This document shows, in pieces, positions 32,020 to 41,000 of a stretch of 64,000 nt of DNA. The notes beneath the pieces were generated by a model that was given only the letters and a program-made list of their open reading frames with translations, had not been told where the DNA came from and did no database searches. Origin of the DNA: Protula sp. h YS-2021 (lineage: Eukaryota; Annelida; Polychaeta; Sabellida; Serpulidae); NCBI GenBank assembly GCA_949752745.1, contig OX457024.1, positions 108,492,287-108,556,286 of the forward strand. The letters run 5' to 3'. Within the stretch, counting starts at the first letter, position 1. Every line of letters starts with the position of its first letter. The position numbers and the translations under genes were made by a program.

Positions 32020-32103
32020 CCTGAATGGCTCACTTGGTAGAGCAGAGGACTCGTATGAGGACCCTTGATCTGAAGGTCGGTGGATCGAACCCGCCCCCGG
32101 GCA
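32020..32103 (+). other. tRNA-like Pol III unit in the left TIR
   Basis: Resembles a tRNA: GGCTCACTTGGTAGAGC (D arm, A box with one mismatch to TRGYNNARNNG), an anticodon-arm region with extra bases, GATCGAACC (B box, fits GWTCRANNC) and a 3' CCCGGGC that partly pairs with the start. It is too altered in the anticodon arm for confident tRNA identity. A near-identical copy lies in the other TIR. Confidence 0.6.
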
Positions 32104-32559
32104 TCACTTTCATATCATATTATGGGGACCCCCGTGGGAATTTCCACCATGTGTCTATCATACCATGGGGACCCCCGGTGGACCCCCCACCACCACAGGA
32201 CCCCCCGGTAGGAATTTCCACCATCTGTCTATCATATAATGGGGACCCCCGCGGTCCTCCATGTGGGGACCCCCTAGGATGTGATTCAGCACTCCTATAA
32301 AAGCACATTGTGTATGCACATATGTTTCATTCATGCTCTGGCTGCCGTTGGATACACATGGAAAACAAGTGAAAACAGTTGCTCTTACCTACTGTACTGT
32401 TATACTATGGTGCTGTTGTTGGATGTTACATCAAGAACAAGTGAAGGATTGACTGGAATATACATAGGAGACAAAGTGAAACATTGGTTATTCATGAAAA
32501 AAAGGAAGTGAAAGATTGGAGACATGGAGACGAATTGAACAAAGAGTCGTGGTAAGTGA

Positions 32560-32880
32560 CCTATTTTTTATTTTTATTTTTTTGTAACATAGTTTTGTAA
32601 CTATGTAACATCATGTAACACTGTGTAACATTATGTAACATTACGTAAAATTACGTAACATTACGTAACATTATGTAACATCTAATAGTATGTAACAGTA
32701 TGAAACATTATGTAACATTACGTAACATTGTGTAGCATCATGTAACATTATTTAACACTATGTAACATTATGTAAGATTATGTAACACTATGTAGCACTA
32801 TGTAACACTATGTAACATCATGTTACACTATGTGACTATGTAACATCCTATGGCTATGTGACTATGTAAGGAGTATGTAA
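32560..32880 (+). repeat. TATGTAACAT simple satellite in the left arm of the nested element
   Basis: Dozens of ~10-base units (ATGTAACAT with small variants). The mirror copy is at about 36,500-36,830. Confidence 0.75.
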
Positions 32881-32942
32881 TTGCTATGTGACCATAATTA
32901 GTCTGAAGTATGCATGTCATCATCAGATCGTTCAATAGACAA

Positions 32943-33020
32943 GCTGTAATAGCTCACTTGGTAGAAGAGACAGCTCGTAACCTGAAAGTTGTGGGATCGA
33001 TCCCACCTCGTGACAAACTT
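32943..33020 (+). other. tRNA-like Pol III unit in the left arm of the nested element
   Basis: TAGCTCACTTGGTAGAAG (A box, one mismatch), an anticodon-like loop CTCGTAA, GATCGATCC (B box, fits GWTCRANNC) and, a few bases on, a run of nine T that could end Pol III transcription. The layout follows elongator tRNA-Met but the acceptor stem does not pair. Confidence 0.6.
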
Positions 33021-33249
33021 TTTTTTTGGTTTTTTTTGTTCACTTATTTGACTCTGTGACATTATGTGACATCATGTAACTGCAACATTATGTGACTTTA
33101 TGTGATCTGTGACATTATGTGACTCTGTGACTTTTTTTACATAATAACTATATTTCTATGTCTCTTTTCACTGATAATATTTAATTAGCCATGTTTCAAT
33201 GGTTCCATTACAATAACCATACACACGAAGCATAGGAATAAGTACATGA

Positions 33250-33960
33250 AAGGTCTCAGAGTGTGGGAAAACGATTGATAAATTTTAGAGTGCACTCGTT
33301 CAGAGTGTGGGGAAACCGATCAATAAATTTCAGAGTGCACTCGTTCAGAGCGTGGGAGAAACCGATCGATAAATTTCAGAGTGCACTCGTTCAGACCGTG
33401 GGAACGATCGATAAATTTGAAAACATCAAAGGCCTAAACCGTGGGAACGATCGATAAATTTCATAGTGCACTAAATCAGAGCGTGGGAACGATCAATAAA
33501 ATTGAGAAGGAATGGGATTTTCCCCCACTCTAAGTCTAATGTTATAGCAGTGGGAAAATGGTGCTTCTAGACCAACTTTAGCAAATGTAGTTTTTGATAA
33601 CATATGATATATAAAATAAGTTTCAGCATTTTACCATGCTACTTATTCAAATGTTTTAAAGTTATAGTAGTGCGCAAATGGTGCTTCTAAACCAACTTTA
33701 GCAAATTTAGTTTTTAATAACATATAATATATAAAATAAGTTTTAGCATTTTAGCATGCTACTTATTCGAATGTTCTAAAGTTATAGTAGTGGCAAAATG
33801 GTGGTTCTAGACCAACTTTAACAAATTTAGTTTTCAACAACATATAATATATAAATAAGTATAAACATGTTAGCATGTTACTTATTCGAATGTTCTAAAG
33901 TTATAGTAGTAGGAAAATGGTGGTTCTAGACCAAATCTAACAAATTTAGTTTTTGACAAG
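33250..33960 (+). repeat. Two minisatellites in the left arm of the nested element
   Basis: First, about six units of 35-49 bases around GATCGATAAATTTCAGAGTG (33,250-33,520). Then about three and a half units of ~120 bases around TTATAGTAGTGGGAAAATGG (33,530-33,960). Both recur inverted at 35,580-36,180. Confidence 0.8.
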
Positions 33961-34019
33961 CCCCATTCGAAACACGTGTTTAATTTATTTTTTGAAACAT
34001 ATTATGTCATAGTATTGTT

Positions 34020-34175
34020 GAACAATTTTTGAACAAGATGAACAAATTGTTCAACAAGTTGTTCAACATGTTCAACATGTTTAACATGTTCAAAATGTTC
34101 AATATGTTTAAAATGTTCAACATGTTCAACATGTTCAACATGTTCAGCAAGTTGTTGTTCAACAAGTTGTATATA
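34020..34175 (+). repeat. TTCAACATG repeat of the left arm
   Basis: Tandem 9-base units GTTCAACAT with GTTGTTCAA variants. Mirror copy at 35,265-35,545. Open frames with Met/Asn/Phe or Leu/Asn repeats over both are artefacts. Confidence 0.8.
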
Positions 34176-34265
34176 AAGCTATGTTTAAAGACTTCCTCAT
34201 CATCTTTGAATAGTGTAGGTTGAACTAAAAGGATGTATAAATGTGACATTTGTTCGAAATGTTGA
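34170..34265 (+). pseudogene. Arm-encoded promoter and first codons of the zinc-finger gene (left arm)
   Basis: TATATAAAG at 34,170-34,178, then ATG at 34,233 opening a frame that begins like the real gene (MYKCDICSK) and stops with TGA at 34,263-34,265. The inverted repeat ends here, so this arm holds only the promoter and first nine codons. Confidence 0.65.
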
Positions 34266-34491
34266 TGTAAAGTCAGATTTTATAACATTTGTAAACTTAT
34301 CAATTTAAGTTCTTATGAGTAGGTACATTTTAATGAGTAGGTAATATTTAATAAAAGAAACACATATGATGCTTTTCAACTTATTCATTTTTCTCATACA
34401 ATACTTGGATATAATACATAATAATAAAATACTTGAATATAATACATAATGATACAATGCTTGAATATAATACATAATAATACAAAATTAA

Positions 34492-35204
34492 TTATAATTC
34501 TTCTGCATCTGTTTCACTCTGTTGCACCTCACTGTCCATGCCACTTTCTTCGGCACTGCTACCATCCTCCACCTTCATATCTAGTAGCTCTTCAAAGAAT
34601 GTATTGTTTTTCCTTATAGCCGCCTTTAGTGCCTTTGAATACTTATAATGTTTTTCATTAACAAAGTAATTGAAGTCCTCTAAAATCTTTTGATAATGTT
34701 GGCTTTGTTCTAAACGCTGGGTATAGTTGAACAGTCTGATAAACAGTTGTTTTAGTCCATGCTTATAAATGGGTCGAATGTTATAACTTGCTATTTCACG
34801 CGCATCTTCAAGTCCTTGCTCTTCATATTCTGAAACCTTTTCTTGAAATTTATCATCATAGTCATCGTAGACTTCTTGAACCATATCATGCCAAACAGAG
34901 TCTATTTCTGACTCACTTTCAGAGTCTGTTTCTGACTCCTCACCACACCTCTCCATATGTTTGAGCAAAGCTTCTTCGCTTTGTATAATGCACCACATTC
35001 TGTACAAGCATGTGCATTCTTTTCAGCTATATTGACGCTTTGACTTTCCATAGAAGACTCATCTAAAGTTTCCGTGAAAGGTAGTTTTACAGGGTTTTCC
35101 ATATCCGATTCTTCATCCACTTCTGAAGTGTGAGCAACCTTTAAGTGTCTTTTAGTACTTTGCGGCCAATTGTAAGATTTCGAACAAATGTCACATTTAT
35201 ACAT
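34492..35204 (-). pseudogene. C2H2 zinc-finger and acidic-helical protein of the nested element, one frameshift
   Basis: The only gene of the nested element. It starts at 35,204 inside the right arm (TATATAAAG at 35,257-35,265). Residues 4-24 form a C2H2 finger (CDICSKSYNWPQSTKRHLKV). After an acidic linker a second finger begins (CTECGALYK); there the frame shifts by one base near 34,975-34,995, and the rest (HMERCGEE, Ser/Glu-rich stretch, then a helical domain with YKHGLKQLFIRLFNYTQR and FNYFVNEKHYKYSKALK) continues in the second frame to 34,492. A DNA-binding factor acting on the arms is a reasonable guess. Not recognised. Confidence 0.6.
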
Positions 35205-35256
35205 CCTTTTAGTTCAACCTACACTATTCAAATGATGAGAAAGTCTTTAAACATAG

Positions 35257-35265
35257 CTTTATATA
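35257..35265 (-). promoter_or_regulatory. TATA box of the nested zinc-finger gene
   Basis: TATATAAAG on the minus strand, about 55 bases before the ATG at 35,204. It lies inside the inverted-repeat arm and is mirrored at 34,170. Confidence 0.6.
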
Positions 35266-36190
35266 CAACTTGTTGAACAGCTTGTTGAACAACAACTTGC
35301 TCAACATGTTGAACATGTTGAACATTTTGAACATGTTGAACATTTTGAATATGTTGAACATGTTGAACATTTTGAAAATGTTGAAAATGTTGAACATGTT
35401 GAACATGTTGAACATTTTGAACATGTTGAACATTTTGAACATTTTGAACATGTTGAACATGTTCAACATGTTAAACATGTTGAACATGTTGAGCAACTTG
35501 TTGAACAATTTGTTCAACTTGTTCAAAAATTGTTCAACAATACTATGACGAAATATGTTTCAAAAAATCAATTAAACACGTGTTTCGAATGGGGCTTGTC
35601 AAAACTAAATTTGTTAGATTTGGTCTAGAACCACCATTTTCCTACTACTATAACTTTAGAACATTTGAATAAGTAGCATGCTAAAATATTTATACTTATT
35701 TTATATATTGTATGTTGTTAAAAACTAAATTTGTTAAAGTTGGTTTAGAAGCACCAGTTTGCGCACCACTATAACTTTAAAACATTTGAATAAGTAGCCT
35801 GGTAAAATGCTAAACCTTATTTTATATATCATATGTGATCAAAAACTACATTTGCTAAAGTTGGTCTAGAAGCACCATTTTCCTACTACTATAACATTAG
35901 ACTTAGAGTGGGGGAAAATTCCATTCCTTCTCAAATTTATTGATCGTTCCCACGCTCTGATTTAGTGCACTCTGAAATTTATCGATCGTTCCCACGGTTT
36001 AGGCCTTTAATTTTTCAAATTTATCGATCGTTCCCACGGTCTGAACGAGTGCACTCTAAAATTTATCGATCGGTTTCTCCCACGCTCTGAACGAGTGCAC
36101 TCTGAAATTTATTGATCGGTTTCCCCACACTCTGAACGAGTGCACTCTAAAATTTATCAATCGTTTTCCCACACTCTGAGACCTTTCATG
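35265..36190 (-). repeat. Minisatellites of the right arm of the nested element
   Basis: Inverted counterparts of the three repeats of the left arm: TTCAACATG units (35,265-35,545), ~120-base units (35,590-35,910) and GATCGATAAATTT units (35,930-36,185). Confidence 0.8.
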
Positions 36191-36363
36191 TACTTATTGC
36201 TATGCGTGTGTATGGTTATTGTAATGGAACCATTGAAATATGGCTAATTAAATATTATACACATAATGTCACGGATCACATAAAGTCACATAATGTCACA
36301 GTCAAATGATGTCACATAATGTCACAGAGTCACAAAAGTGAACAAAAAAAACACAAAAAAAAG

Positions 36364-36434
36364 TTTGTGGGATCGATCCCACAACTTTCAGGTTACGAGC
36401 CGTCTCTTCTACCAAGTGAGCTATTACGGCTTGT
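36364..36434 (-). other. tRNA-like Pol III unit in the right arm of the nested element
   Basis: Reverse-strand counterpart of 32,943-33,020 with the same A box, CTCGTAA loop and GATCGATCC B box, again followed by a T run (A run on the plus strand at 36,345-36,361). Confidence 0.6.
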
Positions 36435-36499
36435 CTGTTGAACGATCTGATAATGACATACATACTTTAGACTAATTATGTTCACATAGCAATTACATA

Positions 36500-36830
36500 C
36501 TCCTTACATAGTCATATAGCCATAGGATGTTACATAGTCACATAGTGTCCCATGATGTTAGTTAGTGTTACATAGTGTTACATAGTGTTACATAGTGTTA
36601 TATAGTGTTACATGGTGTTACGTGGTGTTACATAGTGTTACATAATGTTACACAATGTTACATAATGTTACATAATGTTACATAATGTTACATAATGTTA
36701 CATGTTACATAGTGTTACATGATGTTACAAAAAATGTTAGAGTTACATACTGTTACATAATGTTACATAATGTTACATAGTGTTACATAATGTTACAAAG
36801 TTACAAAACTAGGTTACAAAAAAAATAATA
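36500..36830 (-). repeat. ATGTTACAT satellite in the right arm of the nested element
   Basis: Inverted counterpart of 32,560-32,880. Confidence 0.75.
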
Positions 36831-37005
36831 CAATAAAAAAAGGTCACTTACCACGACTCATTGTTCAATTCGTCTCCATGTCTGTAATCTTTCACTTCCA
36901 TTTTTTTAAGAATAACCAATGTTTCACTTTGTCTCCTATGTATATTCCAGTCAATCCTTCACTTGTTCTTCATGTAATATCCAACAACAGCACAATAGTA
37001 TAACA

Positions 37006-37310
37006 GTACAAGTAGGGTAGAAAGAGGGGTTTCACCCCAGTCAATCATCGTGACGTCATGAATCACGTGATCAATTAAGTCAATTAAGTCAATTAAGTCC
37101 GCTGTCACCTGCCAATCACTGTGACGCCATAATGACGTCATGGGCGACGTAACCATAGCAACAGGCAGACAGGGTAAAGAAAAAAAAGTGATGACCCCCC
37201 CCTAGGACATACTATGTACCGACCCCCCCCCCCACCCTAGGACATACTATGTACCGACCCCCCCCCCCAGGCCGCAGTCTGGACAGACCCTATGGTAAAA
37301 AGTGTGGACC
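37006..37310 (+). repeat. Left terminal inverted repeat of Maverick B, inner part
   Basis: Continues the TIR after the nested element. It matches the reverse complement of about 52,700-53,035: GGGGTTTCACCCCAGTCAAT, TGACGTCATGAATCACGTGA, and several blocks of CTAGGACATACTATGTACCG between C runs. Confidence 0.85.
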
Positions 37311-37370
37311 ACCCCCCCCCCTCCCCGGCGAGCAACATTCTGTCAAGTCAGCCTAAGTTACATCAGAGGG

Positions 37371-37412
37371 GTATATAAGGGATGAGCATCCAGCAGTGAC
37401 AGTCATATCGGT
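37371..37412 (+). promoter_or_regulatory. Polymerase promoter 1: TATA box and candidate first exon
   Basis: GTATATAAGG at 37,371-37,380, followed 31 bases later by a strong splice donor (TCG|GTAAGT) at 37,411. The short first exon would be non-coding. Confidence 0.6.
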
Positions 37413-37466
37413 AAGTGGAGCAAGGAAGCAAAAGTTGTAGAACCACAATTGGATCACATCACAGTG

Positions 37467-37514
37467 GTATATAAGGGATGACATCCAGTGACAGCCAGTT
37501 GCAACCATTTCGGT
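37467..37514 (+). promoter_or_regulatory. Polymerase promoter 2: TATA box and candidate first exon
   Basis: GTATATAAGG at 37,467-37,476 with a splice donor TCG|GTAAGT at 37,513. The sequence around it is a diverged copy of promoter 1 (GGGATGA-CATCCAG shared). Confidence 0.6.
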
Positions 37515-37990
37515 AAGTGTTTATTGAAACTTTATAAATAAAAAGTGAACAAACTTTAGTTATTGGCATAATTGAAACTTTGTAAACAAACTTTGTGAAC
37601 AAGATTTGTAAACAAACTTTACAAACAAACTTTGTAAACAAACTTTACTTATTTGCATAATTAAAACTTTGTAAACAAACTTTAGTTATTAAAACTTTGT
37701 AAACAAACTTTGTAAACAAACTTTAGTTATTTGCATAATTGAAACTTTGTAAACAAACTTTAGTTATTTGCATAATTGAAACTTTGTAAACAAACTTTGT
37801 AAACAAACTTTAGTTATTTGCATAATTGAAACTTTGTAAACAAACTTTAGTTATTTGCATAATTGAAACTTTGTAAACAAACTTTGTAAACAAACTTTAT
37901 AAACAAACTATAGTTATTTGCATAATTGAAACTCATTGAAACTTTGTAAACAAACTTTGTAAACAAAATTTGTATAATTAAACCTTTATA
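37515..37990 (+). repeat. TTTGTAAACAAAC / ATTTGCATAATT satellite upstream of the polymerase
   Basis: Units of 29-47 bases mixing AACTTTGTAAACAAACTTT with TAGTTATTTGCATAATTGAA. Six perfect ATTTGCAT octamers and one variant (ATTGGCAT) are present. The octamer is the binding site of POU factors such as Oct-1. It lies within the intron predicted between the first exons and the acceptor at 38,066. Confidence 0.75.
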
Positions 37991-38025
37991 AACCAGTTTG
38001 AGCAAGTTACACATCATCGGAGTGG

Positions 38026-38066
38026 TATAAAAGGAAGAGTGAAACGTATATTTTACTTCATTTCAG
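38026..38066 (+). promoter_or_regulatory. Polymerase promoter 3 (TATA) and splice acceptor
   Basis: TATAAAAGG at 38,026-38,034 can serve an unspliced transcript with the ATG at 38,087. TTTTACTTCATTTCAG ending at 38,066 is a good acceptor for transcripts begun at promoters 1 and 2. Confidence 0.6.
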
Positions 38067-38086
38067 CTCTAGCAACAGCAACAACG

Positions 38087-41000
38087 ATGGCAGCAGTCTA
38101 CTGTCATGATTGCAATGTGACATTTCCATCTCTGGAATTGTTCGTAGCACATACATGCAAACCAGCCAAGTTGAAACGTGCTCGTGAAGAGCTTGTTGAG
38201 CAGATTGAAGCCAAGAGACGAAAGACGGTGCGAAATGGTGTTGAAAGACCTGATCCAGTCCTCTGCTGTAAATGCATCAAAATATTTTCATCTTTGGATG
38301 CATTTGAGACACATGTATGCATGTTTCATGAAGAACAAAGAAAGAAAGAGACAGGACAAGTAGGCAAAGGCAGAAGAGTGAGTCTTGGTGAAAACGCACA
38401 GGAAAGACGGTTTGAGCCTGAAGATGGATCGGATTTGCTACTTGAAATGCGACAACAAGAGAATCGAATCAAGAGACATTTGTTAGAAACGTTAAATCAT
38501 GGCATGAAATGGTACATTGTCGTACATGCACGCTTCAAGAAAATGACACCAAATGTTGAAGGCGTGATGGTAGAACAAGTGGATAATGCCTTCACCAGTA
38601 GTCCAACATATGTAGCATACAATCCAGCGGATATTGAGAAGGACTTGCCAGAAGCCTATAAAGAATTGTTTACCAGGTTTGATGAACATGAGCGACAAGG
38701 TTCTGGCTGGGTGTTGGATAACATATTATTCATTGAAGTACATACAGCGACGTCAGCGCCACTGGAAGCAAGCAGTTTTATCCCACTACCGAAGAAAGTG
38801 AAGAATACATTAGGTGTGTTAAACATTCAGAATGACGACAACAAGTGCTTCTTATGGTCTGTATTGGCTCACCTTCACCCTTCAACAAGCAATAACCCAC
38901 AACGCGTGAATCATTACAAACCATTTGAGAACGAATTGAAGGTGGAAGGCATGACATTTCCAACACCGATTACGGACATTCCAAAGTTTGAAAAGGAGAA
39001 TGATGTGTGCATCAATGTGTTTGGATATGAACATGATGTAGTTGTTCCGATACAACTGAGTCCAAACACCAGTGTGAGAGAAATCAACTTACTTTTGATT
39101 AGCAATGACAAGAAAAGACATTATTGCCTCATCAAGAATTTCAGCAGACTGATGGCTTATCGATCAAAGCGTAAGACTGCAGCATTTTATTGTTTCAACT
39201 GTCTTCACGGGTTTGTACGACAAGATCTGTTAGACAAGCATCGTGAAGTGTGTGGCAAGCATAGAGCACAACGTTTATCATTTCCCAAGGAACCTTTCAT
39301 CAAGTTCAAGAATGTAGCCAAACAACAGCGAGCGCCGTTTGTCATTTATGCAGACTTTGAATGTTTGAAGTTAGGTATCAGCATCATCGTCCAAACAGCT
39401 TTGCCTATGTGGTTGTCAGCCTATGTGGTTGTCAGCCAGTATGATACACGTGCCCCAGTCGTGTATCGAGGAGATAATGCTGTGAAAGTCTTTTTAGACC
39501 ATATGGTGAATGAGCGTGATCGTATTGTGCATGGTTTACAACAGCCAAAGAAAATAGTCATGACTCGTGAAGATGAAGAGGATTATAAGAACGCTACGGA
39601 TTGCTACATTTGTTATGAGCCTCTAGGAGCAGATCATGTGAGAGATCATGACCATATCAATGGCAAATACCGTGGAGCTGCACATCGTGAATGTAATTTA
39701 CAATTTCGACTTAGAAAAGATCAGCAGGGAGATAAAGATTCTTTCATCATTCCTGTCTTTTTCCACAATTTACGAGGCTATGACAGCCATTTGATCATGG
39801 AAGAAATTGGAAAGTTCAAAAACGAAACCATTACAGTCATTCCCAACACCGTTGAGAAATATATTGCATTCACCATGAGCAATCTGAAATTTACAGACAG
39901 TTATCAGTTCATGAGTACTTCTCTACAGAAGTTGGTATCCAACCTGGCAGCAGAAGGGAAAGACAACTTTTATAACATGACGTCACACATTCACGATAGC
40001 GACCAACAAGATTTACTGTTGAGAAAGGGAGTGTACCCTTATGATTACGTGGATGAGCCATCCAAGTTTGCTGAAACACAACTACCGTCCAAGGATAAGT
40101 TTTACAGTCTGCTCAGTGAAGAAGACATTAGCGATGAGGATTATGCGCATGCGCAGAAGGTGTGGGAGACATTCCCCTGTACTACATTTGGCGAATACCA
40201 TGACTTGTACCTGAAATCAGATGTGTTGCTGCTGGCTGACGTGTTTGAAAACTTCCGTCACGTATGTCTCAACACGTATGAATTGGATCCTGCTCACTAC
40301 TATACAGCGCCAGGACTGTCGTGGGATGCCATGTTGAAAGCGACAAAGGTGAAATTGGAATTGATCAACGACATTGATATGTACCAAATGGTTGAACAAG
40401 GTCTACGGGGAGGAATATCTGTCATCACACACAAGTATGCGAAAGCAAATAACCCCTACGTAGCAGATTACGATCCCACGAAACCAACCAACTACTTGAC
40501 GTACCTGGATGCAAACACCTTGTATGGCTGGGCCATGTCGCAAAGCATGCCAGAAAGTGGATTTATGTGGGTGAGCGAGCCAGAATCCATTGACTTTATG
40601 GATGTGGATGAAGATGACGAGATTGGGTACATTTTAGAAGTGGATTTGGAATACCCATATTCAATCCATGATCGTCATAATCACTATCCAGTGGCTCCAG
40701 AACGGAAATGTGTTAAGGTGGGAGAATTATCAGAGCATAGTCAGAAGCTGCGGAAAGATCTGAACATGAAAGGCAAGCCTAGTGAAAAGCTCATTCCCAA
40801 CTTATGCGACAAGAAGAAATATGTACTTCATTATAGAAATTTACAGCAATATGTCTCACTGGGATTGAAAGTCACGAAGGTGCACCGTGCCATTATGTTT
40901 GCACAGAGAAAATGGTTGGCAAAATACATCTCCTTGAACACGGAAAAGAGAAAGTTGGCTAAGAACCCGTTTGAGAAAGACTTTTTCAAATTGATGAACA

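Larger units (their letters stand above)
31596..32397 (+). repeat. Left terminal inverted repeat of Maverick B, outer part
   Basis: Matches the reverse complement of the right end (53,032-53,836). It contains a cluster of TGACGTCA palindromes, two GTCACGTGAC palindromes, a tRNA-like unit, and G/C-rich GGGGACCCCC blocks. At 32,394-32,397 it is interrupted by the nested element. Confidence 0.88.
32398..37005. mobile_element. Nested 4,608-bp long-inverted-repeat element inside the Maverick TIR
   Basis: Ends TGTTATACTAT...ATAGTATAACA are inverted and flanked by GTAC (32,394-32,397 and 37,006-37,009). The intact right TIR has a single GTAC at the same place (53,032-53,035), an empty site. The arms run inward for about 1.85 kb (32,398-34,258 and 35,173-37,005), each with a tRNA-like unit, two minisatellites and a TATA box. 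The centre codes one zinc-finger protein. There is no transposase. A 4-bp duplication and TGT...ACA ends recall Ginger-type transposons (from general knowledge), so it may be mobilised in trans. It was not recognised as a named family. Confidence 0.85.

Noticed and set aside
32020..32103. A functional nuclear tRNA gene
   Set aside because: A and B boxes are present, but the anticodon arm has extra bases and the acceptor stem pairs only partly, so only a tRNA-like unit is claimed.
34007..34249. Leu/Asn/Met- or Phe-rich proteins over 34,007-34,249 and 35,224-35,548
   Set aside because: They follow from 9-base GTTCAACAT repeats in the inverted arms.
38700..39120. OTU-like cysteine peptidase domain in the polymerase N-terminal region (DDNKCF...HYCLI)
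   Set aside because: The Asp-Asn-x-Cys and later His spacing is suggestive, but no further support is visible; a structure prediction would decide.
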